Positions 16,851-25,855 of a stretch of 47,321 nt of DNA are shown in pieces. Positions within the stretch are counted from its first letter, which is position 1. Each line of letters opens with the position of its first letter. This DNA is from Candidatus Gastranaerophilales bacterium (GTDB taxonomy: Bacteria > Cyanobacteriota > Vampirovibrionia > Gastranaerophilales > Gastranaerophilaceae). The position numbers and the translations under genes were made by a program. The notes beneath the pieces were generated by a model. That model had not been told where the DNA came from. It was given only the letters and a program-made list of their open reading frames with translations, and ran no database searches. The stretch lies in contig CALUVI010000010.1 in assembly GCA_944324185.1 (NCBI GenBank), forward strand, positions 1 to 47,321, written 5' to 3'.

Positions 16851-18344
16851 TTAAGCGAATATTCCCATAGTCCTTTCGGTATTATCATTTCTTACGGTTT
16901 CAATACCTTTAATCATTTCGTTAATAGCAGACTGTTCCGTTTGCAGATTTTCCATTCTGGTATCTATTCTGGATTCTTTTTCATTAATTACGCTCTTTTC
17001 ATATTCATATTCAACAAGCGCTTCGTTTTGAGCATCTGAATCATTTACAGAGAAGATATTACTACAGTTGGAAGCTATATCCGTATCATAGCCAAAATAT
17101 TCTTCACCGTCACTGTCGACTTCGGAAGACATTGTTGTAATGTAGTATTGATTATTCTGGAGCATGTTGTTCAAATAATCGTTATCCTCAACTCCTGAAT
17201 CTGCAACCCAACCATTGTCAGCTATTGCGGAGAATATCCGGTCATAGAAGTCAAGACTTCTTTCTTCTTCTGAAGTAAGCACCTGATTGTTTGTATCAAC
17301 AGCAGTATTGTATTCCTCTTTAGCAGCTTCGAGTTCAGCTAACTTTTCCGCATATTCCTGATATTCAGCGGAATTTTTATCATACCAGCAATAAACCATA
17401 TCACCTCTGGTATTAGAATCTGTTGTACCTCCCTCGGTTCTGTAATTTCTTAATAATTCGGTTATTAATAAATTAATATTTACGACATAGTGTCCTGAAG
17501 CTGCACCGCTTGTGTCCCGGGAAGTCTGACAGGTAGCTCCGCACTGTTCACCGGAAGTTTCTAAATATGTATTATAATTACTAATCGTAGTTTCACAAGC
17601 CCGTTGGAAAGCTTCGTTATCCTCGCTGCTAAGAAAAGCACTGACACGACTTCCTATAGTTTCAATCATACCTTTCAGTTGAGATTTAGAAGAATTCAAA
17701 TCTGTTCCGAGAATCCATACAGTACTTGCCCCGCTGTAATCATTAGCAATTGTGGAAGCATTAGTTGCACCATTTGACTCATGAGCACCCGCCCAGCTTG
17801 AACCAAAACAAGCTTCCAAAAATTCTGTTTCTGTTCCTGAAATTTCAGCTTTTGCTTGAAGTCTATCAACTTCTTCCATTAACGCATTTACTTTATCTGC
17901 CGTATCATTAAGATTATTTTCTGCATTGACCGCACCGTCAATCTTTTCCGCAGAAATTCCGGTCAGGCTTGATAACACATCCGTTCTTACTGATTCCCAA
18001 TCTCCTCCTGCGCTGCCGTCCGGAGAAATCATTTCAGCATATTTCTGATATTTGTTGTCTAAGACAACTTTACCGGAACCGTTTGTAATTAAATAAGGGT
18101 TATTTTGATTAGAACTGCTTGGTCTCATTAAATTGGAGTAACTTAAGTCAACATAAGATGCTCCGCCGTTATTCGACCATTTTAAAGTCTTTGTATTAAG
18201 GGCGTTTTGATAATTTTGCGTAACTCTCTTCATATCTCTGGCTAGTGACATTTTTTGCAAAGACAAGTCCTGAAGCTGCCAGCCGATAGTATTTTTTCGG
18301 CTGGTAAGCTGCAATAATCTAACTTGTGATGCTGCCATTCCCAT
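16851..18344 (-). CDS. Orphan protein with conserved helical ends and a variable Ser/Asn-rich middle
   Basis: No named family is recognised. The first 50 residues (MGMAASQVRLLQLTSRKNTI onward) and the last 60 (ending TVRNDNTERTMGIFA) are amphipathic, Gln/Asn/Arg-rich helices. Between them lies about 380 residues rich in Ser, Thr, Asn, Asp and Gly with several Cys. Helical termini around a surface-like middle is the plan of flagellin, FlgL and other self-assembling secreted proteins. I recall similar N-termini in several gut Vampirovibrionia proteins, but cannot check. There is no Sec signal, so if exported it uses another route. GGA lies 8 nt before ATG 18344. It is upstream of ffh on the same strand with a 51-bp gap, so cotranscription is possible. 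Confidence 0.7.
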   Translation of the reverse strand: MGMAASQVRLLQLTSRKNTIGWQLQDLSLQKMSLARDMKRVTQNYQNALNTKTLKWSNNGGASYVDLSYSNLMRPSSSNQNNPYLITNGSGKVVLDNKYQKYAEMISPDGSAGGDWESVRTDVLSSLTGISAEKIDGAVNAENNLNDTADKVNALMEEVDRLQAKAEISGTETEFLEACFGSSWAGAHESNGATNASTIANDYSGASTVWILGTDLNSSKSQLKGMIETIGSRVSAFLSSEDNEAFQRACETTISNYNTYLETSGEQCGATCQTSRDTSGAASGHYVVNINLLITELLRNYRTEGGTTDSNTRGDMVYCWYDKNSAEYQEYAEKLAELEAAKEEYNTAVDTNNQVLTSEEERSLDFYDRIFSAIADNGWVADSGVEDNDYLNNMLQNNQYYITTMSSEVDSDGEEYFGYDTDIASNCSNIFSVNDSDAQNEALVEYEYEKSVINEKESRIDTRMENLQTEQSAINEMIKGIETVRNDNTERTMGIFA

Positions 18345-18459
18345 TTTTAGTTCCGCTTTCCTTTAAATTTTTCCCTTATTTACTATGTATTACGGCAAAA
18401 TTGAGCAAAAACTTTAGGATTTTTAGAAAATTTGTTACAAAAATTTACAATTCTGCAGG

Positions 18460-18600
18460 AATGCGCGTTTTTTGGACAACGGCGCGCATTCCTGCCCCGG
18501 CAGGGGAAGCGGATTGACAGCAGAGATCGGAGGTATTTTGCGTAAGCAAAAACCGGAGACTCGTTTAATACCGTCAACCAAACAGGTAAGGATAGGGGCT
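18460..18600. repeat. Diverged palindromic repeat in a 373-bp intergenic region
   Basis: Perfect 9-bp arms GAATGCGCG/CGCGCATTC enclose 15 bases, followed by CCTGCC/GGCAGG and then TTTTGC-GTAA-GCAAAA. The GCGCGCATTCC sequence with a CCCC/GGGG hairpin and a terminal GGATAGGGG matches the corresponding parts of the 1-250 and 12.8 kb repeats in order, so it looks like an old copy. The remaining 18345-18717 is AT-rich with no supported gene. Confidence 0.55.
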
Positions 18601-18717
18601 AGCATTTTACTTATATTTTTAATTTACCCCATTCGGATGATTTACTTCAAAATTAATTAAAGAAAAAAAACTCTTGGACGAAAGAAAAAGTATACACAAT
18701 TTGGTTCGGAGAAGAAA

Positions 18718-20358
18718 ATGACAAATACCCCAGATATGGCGATTGATAATAAGGCTGCTATCTTGCTTGAAGAAGCCAGAGCAGCGCATGAAAATTATCT
18801 TATTAAGCAGCAGGATGCAGATTTAGAAAAAGCTATCGAATACTATGTTGACGCGATAAAAGTCAATCCGGCGATTTGCGAGTCATATTACCGGCTGGCA
18901 AGCTTGTTGTTATTGAAAGGACAAATCTCTGTTGAAGGCGCGCTTGAACAGTGCAGAACTGCATTAACTCTGGAGCCGGAAAACGTTAATGCACATATTT
19001 ACACCGGATATTTTCAGTGTCTGAACGGTAATTTTGATGAAGCAGAAAAGGAATTTAAGCTTGCTGTTACTAATTCCGGCAAAAATTCCGCCCGTCCGCG
19101 ACTTTTTTTGTCCAAACTTCTCTTCTCCAGAATCAAAAATCATAACTCGTCCGTTAAAGATGTTATGCAGTTTTTGTACTATTTCTTATCTGGGAGCATG
19201 ATGATTATGTGGGACTGCCCTTCTATTAAAATGTTTTGCAAATTTTTAGCAAATGATTTTTCCGTTTTTTCATACAAAACTCTGGGCGAAACTTTTGAAA
19301 AAATGAAACTTTTCCCGTCAGCACTGGAAGCTTATTCAAAAGGTCTGGAAAAAACTTCCCAGGGAAATCTCTTCTATCAGAAAATGGGCGACCTTTCTCT
19401 GGAATGCAATGATATAGAAGCAAGCATGGAATGCTATAAAAAGGCGTATGAAATTAATCCTTCTGACAGAGAAGTTTTGATTAAACTTGCAACAATTTGC
19501 CAGACATATTTTCCTGACAAAATTAACGAAACAATTGATTATTATAATACTTTATTAGAATTCGGTATTGATATGGATAAGATTTACTATGAACTGGGTC
19601 ATCTTTATCTTAATAAATCCGATAAAATAAATGCGGTGAGCGCATTCAAGCTTGCACAAGAATTAAATCCTGAAAATCCATACTATAACAATTCACTTGC
19701 TTACGCTTATATAAAGGCTGAGCTTTATGATGATGCTATTGAGTATTATCAGCAGGCGATAAAACTTAATCCGGATGCGGAATGGACTTCTATCGTCTGC
19801 CATGCGCTCGGGGCTATTTATGCGGAAGTTAAGAACAACTACGAAGCTGCAGAGGCAACCTTCAATGCCGGAATGGTTTTAGATCCAAACAATATTGATA
19901 TTCAACTCTCGCTCGGAGATCTTTATATGACGGAAGGAGATTTGGATAAAGCCATTAAGACATATTGTGATGCAATAACTACCGACCCTGAAAATTATCT
20001 TGCGTATGCAAAAACAGGACTGGCTTTGTGGGAAAAAGATTATCTGGAAGAATCAATTGTTGCATTTCATAAATCAATTGAATTAAATCCTGATTTTGAA
20101 ATTGCGCAAAACAATCTCGGTGTTGTTTATCTTGACGGATTGGGCGATCCTAAAGAATCCGTTGAATACTTCAAAAACGCAATCAATATTAACCCGAACT
20201 ATACGCTCGCTTATTTTAACCTCGGAAGAGCGTATCAGGCAATCGGTGATAAAGCGCTTGCGGCAGAGTATTATCAAATGACAATGGATTTAAATAAAAT
20301 CACTGAAGAACTCTCAGAAAAAGAAATTCGAGACAGGTTATACGATTTGTTTAATTAA
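18718..20358 (+). CDS. TPR-repeat protein
   Basis: The 546-residue soluble protein consists almost wholly of tetratricopeptide repeats, at least ten, with the canonical W/L-G-Y-A-F-A-P spacing. Examples are AAHENYLIKQQDADLEKAIE near 20-38, then NIDIQLSLGDLYMTEGDLDK and FEIAQNNLGVVYLDGLGD towards the end. A less regular hydrophobic patch (FLYYFLSGSMMIMWDCP) interrupts the array at about 155-170. Comparable proteins act as scaffolds in assembly or glycan systems; nothing here identifies the partner. It has a clear SD (CGGAGAAG) before ATG 18718. It converges on gcvPB across a strong bidirectional terminator. Confidence 0.88.
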   Translation: MTNTPDMAIDNKAAILLEEARAAHENYLIKQQDADLEKAIEYYVDAIKVNPAICESYYRLASLLLLKGQISVEGALEQCRTALTLEPENVNAHIYTGYFQCLNGNFDEAEKEFKLAVTNSGKNSARPRLFLSKLLFSRIKNHNSSVKDVMQFLYYFLSGSMMIMWDCPSIKMFCKFLANDFSVFSYKTLGETFEKMKLFPSALEAYSKGLEKTSQGNLFYQKMGDLSLECNDIEASMECYKKAYEINPSDREVLIKLATICQTYFPDKINETIDYYNTLLEFGIDMDKIYYELGHLYLNKSDKINAVSAFKLAQELNPENPYYNNSLAYAYIKAELYDDAIEYYQQAIKLNPDAEWTSIVCHALGAIYAEVKNNYEAAEATFNAGMVLDPNNIDIQLSLGDLYMTEGDLDKAIKTYCDAITTDPENYLAYAKTGLALWEKDYLEESIVAFHKSIELNPDFEIAQNNLGVVYLDGLGDPKESVEYFKNAININPNYTLAYFNLGRAYQAIGDKALAAEYYQMTMDLNKITEELSEKEIRDRLYDLFN

Positions 20359-20373
20359 ATAATTTACAGAGAT

Positions 20374-20410
20374 CATAAAAAAACGGATTTATTTAATCCG
20401 TTTTTTTATG
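20374..20410. terminator. Bidirectional terminator between TPR gene and gcvPB
   Basis: CATAAAAAAACGGATT (20374-20389) is matched by its exact complement at 20395-20410 around a 5-nt loop. The A7/T7 flanks give a U-tract in both directions. Confidence 0.92.
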
Positions 20411-20422
20411 ATTATTATGTCT

Positions 20423-21985
20423 TTACCCCTTAAATGTCAAATCAGGATGCCTTGCTGCCAGAGTCTCATCAACTTTTTTAACAGGTGTTGATTTTGGTGA
20501 TTCCAGAACCTCTGCCGGATTTTCTTCAATTTCTTTTGCAATTTTAAGCATTGTATCAATGAATTCGTCCAGAACTTCTTTTGATTCAGATTCAGTAGGT
20601 TCAATCATCATTGCTTCGTGAACAATTAGAGGGAAATACACTGTCGGCGGATGGCAGTTAGAATCCATTAAACGTTTTGCAATTCCAAGTGTTGAAACGC
20701 CCTGTTCGTGCTGCCTTTCTCCTGATAATACAAATTCGTGCATGCAAGGCTCGTCATAAGGAAGCTCGTACACACCTTTCAATTTTTCTTTTATGTAATT
20801 TGCATTCAATACAGCATCCGCACTTGCAAGCTTCAATTCATTACCCATCATAAGAATATAAGCATACGCTCTTACCAGAACACCAAAGTTTCCGTAAAAA
20901 CTTCTTACTTTTCCTATTGAATGTTTTATATCATAGTTTCTATAGTATTTTTCTCCGTCAAATTCGATAGTCGGTTTTGGCAGAAAGTCTTTTAAGAAGG
21001 CTTTCACTCCGACCGGTCCGGCTCCCGGACCTCCGCCGCCGTGAGGAGTTGCAAATGTTTTATGCAGATTAAGGTGTACAACGTCAAATCCCATGAGCGC
21101 AGGATTTGTCCAGCCCATAATTGCATTAAAGTTTGCGCCGTCATAATAAAGAAGCGAGCCGTTTTTATGCATCAAATCAGATATTTCAAGGACTCTTTCC
21201 TCAAAAAGCCCGAGTGTATTAGGATTTGTCATCATAATCGCAGCAACATCTTTATCAAGAATCTCTTTTAAAGCTTCAACATCAACCTGACCGCGTTCGT
21301 TTGATTTAATTTCAACGATATCAAACCCGCACATTTTGGCGCTGGCAGGGTTTGTACCGTGGGCAGAATCAGGAATAATAACTTTTTTTCTGTTAGTTTC
21401 GCCCTTTACTTCAAAATACTTTTTTATAATCATCATGCCGGTAAGTTCACCGTGAGCGCCGGCTGCAGGCTGCAGCGTTATATCATCCATACCGGTAATT
21501 TTCTTCAATTTTTCCTGCAGGTTGTACATTAATTCAAGAGCACCCTGAGAATCTTCATCATTTTGAAGCGGATGTAAATTAACAAAGCCTTCAAGAGACG
21601 CCAGAAGTTCGTTAACTTTCGGATTGTATTTCATTGTGCAGGAGCCAAGCGGATAAAAGCCTTTTTCTATACAGAAATTCCTGTCGCTAAGCTCTTTATA
21701 ATGGCGCATAACTTCCAGTTCACTGAGTTCCGGCAGCCCTATCGGCTCTTTTCTCAGCATTGAATCCGGCAAAAAATCACCCAGCTTCAGACGACCGGAC
21801 ATTACACCTTGACCCCCTTGCGCCAAACTTGTAGGTTCAATGGAGGCTGAAATACATCCCCCATCAGACGCTAAATTTGTAGACTCAATACCGTCTACAA
21901 TACATTCCCCCCCCCTATTAGACACCAAGCTTGTAGGCTCAATGGAGGTTGAAATACATTTACCCCTCTCAAATATTGTTTTCAT
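20423..21985 (-). CDS. gcvPB: Glycine dehydrogenase (decarboxylating) subunit 2, with an N-terminal repeat insert
   Basis: This is the PLP-bearing half of the two-subunit P-protein of the glycine cleavage system. It decarboxylates glycine and passes methylamine to lipoyl-GcvH. The core has [17 protein letters not shown] (110-126) and [17 protein letters not shown] with PLP Lys309. The family N-terminus (MKTIFE, normally a short linker, then LRKEPxGLPE) is split here: residues 8-61 are an extra stretch of three repeats of about 18 residues built on CISxSIEPTSL, encoded by tandem copies of a repeat seen elsewhere as intergenic stem-loops. Length is 520 aa against about 480 usual. Its ATG overlaps the sigma-factor gene by 17 nt. 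gcvPA, gcvH and gcvT are not in this window. Confidence 0.95.
   Translation of the reverse strand: MKTIFERGKCISTSIEPTSLVSNRGGECIVDGIESTNLASDGGCISASIEPTSLAQGGQGVMSGRLKLGDFLPDSMLRKEPIGLPELSELEVMRHYKELSDRNFCIEKGFYPLGSCTMKYNPKVNELLASLEGFVNLHPLQNDEDSQGALELMYNLQEKLKKITGMDDITLQPAAGAHGELTGMMIIKKYFEVKGETNRKKVIIPDSAHGTNPASAKMCGFDIVEIKSNERGQVDVEALKEILDKDVAAIMMTNPNTLGLFEERVLEISDLMHKNGSLLYYDGANFNAIMGWTNPALMGFDVVHLNLHKTFATPHGGGGPGAGPVGVKAFLKDFLPKPTIEFDGEKYYRNYDIKHSIGKVRSFYGNFGVLVRAYAYILMMGNELKLASADAVLNANYIKEKLKGVYELPYDEPCMHEFVLSGERQHEQGVSTLGIAKRLMDSNCHPPTVYFPLIVHEAMMIEPTESESKEVLDEFIDTMLKIAKEIEENPAEVLESPKSTPVKKVDETLAARHPDLTFKG
21803..21966. repeat. Three in-frame tandem repeat copies inside gcvPB
   Basis: On the gcvPB strand each copy runs approximately GGGG(T/G)(A)AATGTATT, then a CAACCTCCATTGAG-type centre, then CCTACAAGCTTGGTGTCT, with a period of about 51-54 nt. 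Copy 1 begins right after the sigma-gene stop. The middle copy can form TTGTAG/CTACAA. The ends match the intergenic stem-loops at 13427-13511, whose reverse complement begins GGGGGTAAATGTTTGGG and ends CTACAAACTTCGTGTC. All units preserve the reading frame. Confidence 0.8.
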
Positions 21986-22607
21986 CGACTTCTTCCTGTT
22001 TTAGTAGTTCTCTTTTTATTTTATCCAAAGCATTCTGGATTATTCTTGAAATACGTGATTGTGAAATATTAAACTCTGCTGATATATCTTTAAGCTTTTT
22101 ATCATAAAAATACTTGGCTTCGATTAAATCCTGCTCTCTTTGTGAAAGTTTTTTCATAACTTCGCAAATTCTGTTTTTCAATTCCACAATCTCGGCTTTT
22201 TCCTCCGGTGTTCTGTGATTATCTTTTATTACAGTCGGATTTTCTGCATCAGCCATTTCTTCAATTGAAAGTATTGTCTTATAAACAGCATCTTTAATCT
22301 TTTCGTGCTCATCGGATTCGTTATTTTTCATAACGTACCATTTATAGCGGCGGCGCATTTCGTTTCTGATGGCCCATTTTATTGCTTTTGTAAGATATGC
22401 CGTATTGTATAAATCTTTATTTTTAGCATTATTTACCAGATAGTAGACAGTATAATTTGCAAGCCCTATAACTTCCGATAAATCAATCAATCCGAGATTG
22501 GAAAATTTCTTGTATTCGACTTTAGATATAGTTTCAATTAGTTCTTTATACTGGGAAAGATTAGCCCTTCCTTCCCGCTCTCTGTTTATAGACTCTAAAT
22601 CTTTCAT
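21969..22607 (-). CDS. RNA polymerase sigma factor, sigma-70 family
   Basis: This 212-aa alternative sigma factor has a region 2 (about 38-95) with a core-binding helix and the basic [14 protein letters not shown] segment corresponding to -10 recognition. Region 4 is at about 155-203: [20 protein letters not shown] followed by [20 protein letters not shown], a clear helix-turn-helix for -35 contact. Region 1 is absent and the linker is short, as in group 3 factors (SigB/SigF/FliA type). Its regulon is unknown. It has its own promoter (TTGCAT, 18 bp, TATATT at 22615-22644) and a weak AAGG SD. Its last 17 nt overlap the start of gcvPB, so the two are translationally coupled. No anti-sigma gene is adjacent. 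Confidence 0.88.
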   Translation of the reverse strand: MKDLESINREREGRANLSQYKELIETISKVEYKKFSNLGLIDLSEVIGLANYTVYYLVNNAKNKDLYNTAYLTKAIKWAIRNEMRRRYKWYVMKNNESDEHEKIKDAVYKTILSIEEMADAENPTVIKDNHRTPEEKAEIVELKNRICEVMKKLSQREQDLIEAKYFYDKKLKDISAEFNISQSRISRIIQNALDKIKRELLKQEEVDENNI

Positions 22608-22614
22608 ACCTTAT

Positions 22615-22644
22615 AATATACCAGAAAAGAATGGATAAATGCAA
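22615..22644 (-). promoter_or_regulatory. Sigma-factor promoter
   Basis: -35 TTGCAT (22639-22644), 18-bp spacer, -10 TATATT (22615-22620) on the minus strand. The message would begin only a few bases before the ATG. Confidence 0.5.
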
Positions 22645-22657
22645 GAATATTCATAAT

Positions 22658-22686
22658 TTTACATTCCATACAAAACATGGTAATAT
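22658..22686 (+). promoter_or_regulatory. Promoter of the OB-fold/GH57 pair
   Basis: -35 TTTACA (22658-22663), exactly 17 bp, -10 TAATAT (22681-22686), divergent from the sigma-factor promoter. Confidence 0.55.
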
Positions 22687-22709
22687 GTAACGTAAAAGAG
22701 AGGTTTAAT

Positions 22710-23225
22710 ATGAAATTATATAGATATTTAAAGTCCGTGTCACTGGTGTTGTTAAGTGCCGGAATATTGACAACAAGCGCGGTGTGTCTTGAAAGAGTTT
22801 CTGCCCAGCCGGCGGCAGTTGCTGCAAAACCTGCCGCACAAGCAACAACGGCTGCTGTTACAGCAACTCCGTTGGGTATTGTAAATTCACCTTCCTCTTA
22901 TTTAAACAAAAATGTGATAATGAAGGCTAAATTTGACAAATTCTCGACTCTGGGGCTTGATTATAAGCCTGCTTTCAAATCATCTGATGATTATATATCA
23001 TTTCTGGTAAAGAGAGATGATACATCACACGATATCCCGCTTTCAGAGATGAAATTATTTTTGAAGAGGGATTTAGCGGAAAAATTTATTGATTTAAAGA
23101 CCAATGATGAAATAGAGATAAAAGGAAAAGTTTTTTCTGATGCTCTCGGGGATGCCTGGGTTGATGTAGAGCAGCTTACGATTTTAAAGAAAGCACCGGA
23201 AGAAAAAAGTAACGGAGAAAAATAA
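22710..23225 (+). CDS. Exported small protein with OB-fold-like domain
   Basis: The 171-residue protein starts with a Sec-type signal: positive MKLYRYLK, a hydrophobic stretch (SVSLVLLSAGILTTSAV) and a likely cleavage after VSA around residue 33. Next is an Ala/Pro/Thr-rich linker, then about 110 residues with the rhythm of an OB-fold (LNKNVIMKAKFDKFS, then DEIEIKGKVFS, then AWVDVEQLTILKK), like tRNA_anti/BOF-type periplasmic modules. The role is unknown. I use ATG 22710 with AGAGAGG ahead rather than the longer frame at 22677, because this start yields the signal peptide. The GH57 gene follows 3 nt after the stop. Confidence 0.75.
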   Translation: MKLYRYLKSVSLVLLSAGILTTSAVCLERVSAQPAAVAAKPAAQATTAAVTATPLGIVNSPSSYLNKNVIMKAKFDKFSTLGLDYKPAFKSSDDYISFLVKRDDTSHDIPLSEMKLFLKRDLAEKFIDLKTNDEIEIKGKVFSDALGDAWVDVEQLTILKKAPEEKSNGEK

Positions 23226-23228
23226 ATC

Positions 23229-25745
23229 ATGCCGGATAAAAAAACAGAGAATAAGCAGGAAGAAAATAAGAATAAAGTCTTTTTGACCATTCACGGGCAT
23301 TTTTACCAGCCGCCAAGGGAAAACCCGTGGCTGGAAGCTATAGAACAGCAGGATAGTGCCCAGCCTTTCCACGACTGGAATGAAAGGATTAATGCAGAGT
23401 GCTATAATCCAAACTCTGTTTCAAAAATTGTTGATTCAAAAAATCGAATACTTAATGTTGTTAACAATTATGAATATATGAGTTACAATTTTGGTCCTAC
23501 ACTTTTTTCGTGGATGGAAGAATTTGCTCCCCTTGCTTATGAACGTATTATCAAGGCTGATATAAATTCAAGAAGAATGCATTCAGGTCATGGTAACGCT
23601 ATTGCGCAGGTTTATAACCACATGATTATGCCTCTTGCTAACGAAAGAGATAAGCAGACTCAGGTTAAGTGGGGTATTAAGGATTTTGAATACCGTTTTG
23701 GCAGAAAACCTGAGGGAATGTGGTTAGCGGAAACCGCATGCGACGATGATACATTAAGAGTCCTTGTTGAAAACGGTATCAAGTTTACTATTCTTTCGCC
23801 GTATCAGGCACAAAGAATCAGAAAAGAAGGCGAAAAAACGTGGCAGGACGTAAGCTGGGGTAATATTGATCCGGCTAGATCCTACAGATATTATATAAAA
23901 TCAGCTCCGGGCAAGTACATTGACCTTTTCTTCTACGACGGGGCAATATCACGTTCAGTTGCTTTTGACGAACTTTTAACCGACGGGAATAAGTTTGTGA
24001 ACCGTCTGAAAGACGGTATTTCAACTCTAAGAAACTATCCGCAGTTAGTTCATATTGCAACAGACGGCGAAAGCTACGGACACCATACAAAATTTGGAGA
24101 TATGGCATTAGCATATGCAGTAAAGGTAAAAGTTAAAGATGCCGGATTTGAAATTACAAACTACGGCGAATACTTGGAAAAATACAAAAGCGACTGGGAA
24201 GTAGAAATTAAACCTGTATCCTCCTGGAGCTGTTTCCACGGTGTCGGTAGATGGTGTGATGACTGCGGTTGCTCAACCGGCGGACATCCGGGCTGGAACC
24301 AGAAATGGAGAAAGCCTCTCAGAAACGCTCTTGACTTCTTAAGAGACGAGATGGCAGCCTTATATCACAAGCAGGGGAAAAAATACTTCAAAAATCCGCA
24401 GGATGCAAGAGAAAATTACATAAGCGTTATTTTAGACAGAAGTGATATAAGCGTTAAAAACTTTCAGGAAGAATACTTCCTGCCTGAACTTAATGACGAA
24501 CAAAAAGTCAAGGCAATGGAATTATTGGAAATCCAGAGAGAGGCAATGCTTATGTACACAAGCTGCGGCTGGTTCTTCTCGGAAATATCAGGAATAGAAA
24601 CCGTTCAGATAATGAAATACGCGGCAAGAGTTATGCAGCTTGCAAAATCATTCTTGAAAAAAGATCTGGAAACTCCGTTTCTTGAGATTTTAAAGGAGGC
24701 AAAAAGCAATATTCCTGAATTCGGTTCAGGCAAAGATGTGTATGAAAAATTTGTTAAGCCGTCAGTTATTACTCCTAAACAGATGGTAAGCTTGTGGGCA
24801 ATTTCATCTTTGTATACCGATATTGAAGATGAAGAGACCGTATATTGCTACAAGATACGCAAACATTCTTATAAAACAGTTACAAAAGGGAATTCTAAGC
24901 TTGTTATCGGTCATATTGAAGTGGAATCAAAGGTAACACTGGAAAAATCCAATATGATTTTTGCGCTGCTCCAATTCTCGGGCGGAGATTTTCATTGTGC
25001 AATTAAAGAATACTCTGACGACTTTGATGATATCCAGAAAGAGCTTGTCAGAACTTACCTTGTTTCCCCGCTTACTGAAATTATCAGAAGTATTGATAAT
25101 TACTTCGGCTCTGAATACTTTACTCTTAAAGATATATTTATTGAAGAGCGCCGCAAGATTCTTCAAACAATGCTCAAAGGTAAATTGCAGCTCTTTGCAA
25201 ACACATATGAGTCAATGTATAACGAAGGTAAAGGCTCTATTTATCAGATGCAGTCACTCGGTCTTGAAATTCCTAAAGAATTCAAGATTTCTGCCCAGTA
25301 TGTGCTTACAAAACAGTTTAACGACCTGTTTGTAGACTCAAGAGGGTTTCTGGATAATGATATTATTCAGCAGGCTTCTGATATCAACTTTGAAGCTAAA
25401 AGAATCGGAATTGAAATTGACAAAACTCCGACTTCTAAAATATTCAGTAAAAAGATTGCACAGAATATCAACAGGTTGTCTTATGCATTAGATATACAGC
25501 AGGTTGAAGCAACATTAGAGCTGCTGGATTGCATTGCAAAACTTGAAATAAAAGTCGATATTGCAGAAGCACAAAATTACTACTTCTCAAAAATTGTTAC
25601 CAATATAGAAGATTTGATAAACAGTGTTTCTTGCCAGGCTGACAGAGATTTGCTTGTAATGCTGTTTGAAATCGGCGAAGACCTGAATATAAATATGGAT
25701 TATTATAAACAGGTATTCAACAAATCTCTTGTCGGAAAGGCGTAA
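23229..25745 (+). CDS. GH57-like / DUF3536 glycoside hydrolase family protein
   Basis: The 838-residue cytoplasmic enzyme is related to GH57 alpha-amylases and 4-alpha-glucanotransferases. The N-terminal (beta/alpha)7 domain has the metal/substrate motif IHGHFYQPPRE (21-31), the likely nucleophile Glu168 in GMWLAETACD, and the acid/base Asp279 in HIATDGESYGHH. The region around VGRWCDDCGCSTGGHPGWNQ is diagnostic of the DUF3536 subgroup. The C-terminal 350 residues are helical and of unknown role. There is no signal peptide, in contrast to the OB-fold protein just upstream. The substrate is probably an alpha-glucan such as glycogen; this is family inference. GGAG precedes the ATG at 23229. Confidence 0.88.
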   Translation: MPDKKTENKQEENKNKVFLTIHGHFYQPPRENPWLEAIEQQDSAQPFHDWNERINAECYNPNSVSKIVDSKNRILNVVNNYEYMSYNFGPTLFSWMEEFAPLAYERIIKADINSRRMHSGHGNAIAQVYNHMIMPLANERDKQTQVKWGIKDFEYRFGRKPEGMWLAETACDDDTLRVLVENGIKFTILSPYQAQRIRKEGEKTWQDVSWGNIDPARSYRYYIKSAPGKYIDLFFYDGAISRSVAFDELLTDGNKFVNRLKDGISTLRNYPQLVHIATDGESYGHHTKFGDMALAYAVKVKVKDAGFEITNYGEYLEKYKSDWEVEIKPVSSWSCFHGVGRWCDDCGCSTGGHPGWNQKWRKPLRNALDFLRDEMAALYHKQGKKYFKNPQDARENYISVILDRSDISVKNFQEEYFLPELNDEQKVKAMELLEIQREAMLMYTSCGWFFSEISGIETVQIMKYAARVMQLAKSFLKKDLETPFLEILKEAKSNIPEFGSGKDVYEKFVKPSVITPKQMVSLWAISSLYTDIEDEETVYCYKIRKHSYKTVTKGNSKLVIGHIEVESKVTLEKSNMIFALLQFSGGDFHCAIKEYSDDFDDIQKELVRTYLVSPLTEIIRSIDNYFGSEYFTLKDIFIEERRKILQTMLKGKLQLFANTYESMYNEGKGSIYQMQSLGLEIPKEFKISAQYVLTKQFNDLFVDSRGFLDNDIIQQASDINFEAKRIGIEIDKTPTSKIFSKKIAQNINRLSYALDIQQVEATLELLDCIAKLEIKVDIAEAQNYYFSKIVTNIEDLINSVSCQADRDLLVMLFEIGEDLNINMDYYKQVFNKSLVGKA

Positions 25746-25803
25746 ACAACACAACAGGCAAGACATCTGTTTTTAGCTGATAAAACTAAGCTGTACCTGT
25801 ATG

Positions 25804-25832
25804 TTTACACTTCCTGTAGATTATAATATAAT
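25804..25832 (+). promoter_or_regulatory. Promoter of terC-cca pair
   Basis: -35 TTTACA (25804-25809), 17-bp spacer, -10 TATAAT (25827-25832). GGAAGGAG follows before ATG 25856. Confidence 0.65.
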
Positions 25833-25855
25833 TTTTATATGGAAGGAGAGATTTA

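Noticed and set aside
16851-18344. True flagellin
   Set aside because: Only the architecture is similar; the flagellin N- and C-terminal consensus residues are not present and no flagellar genes are nearby.
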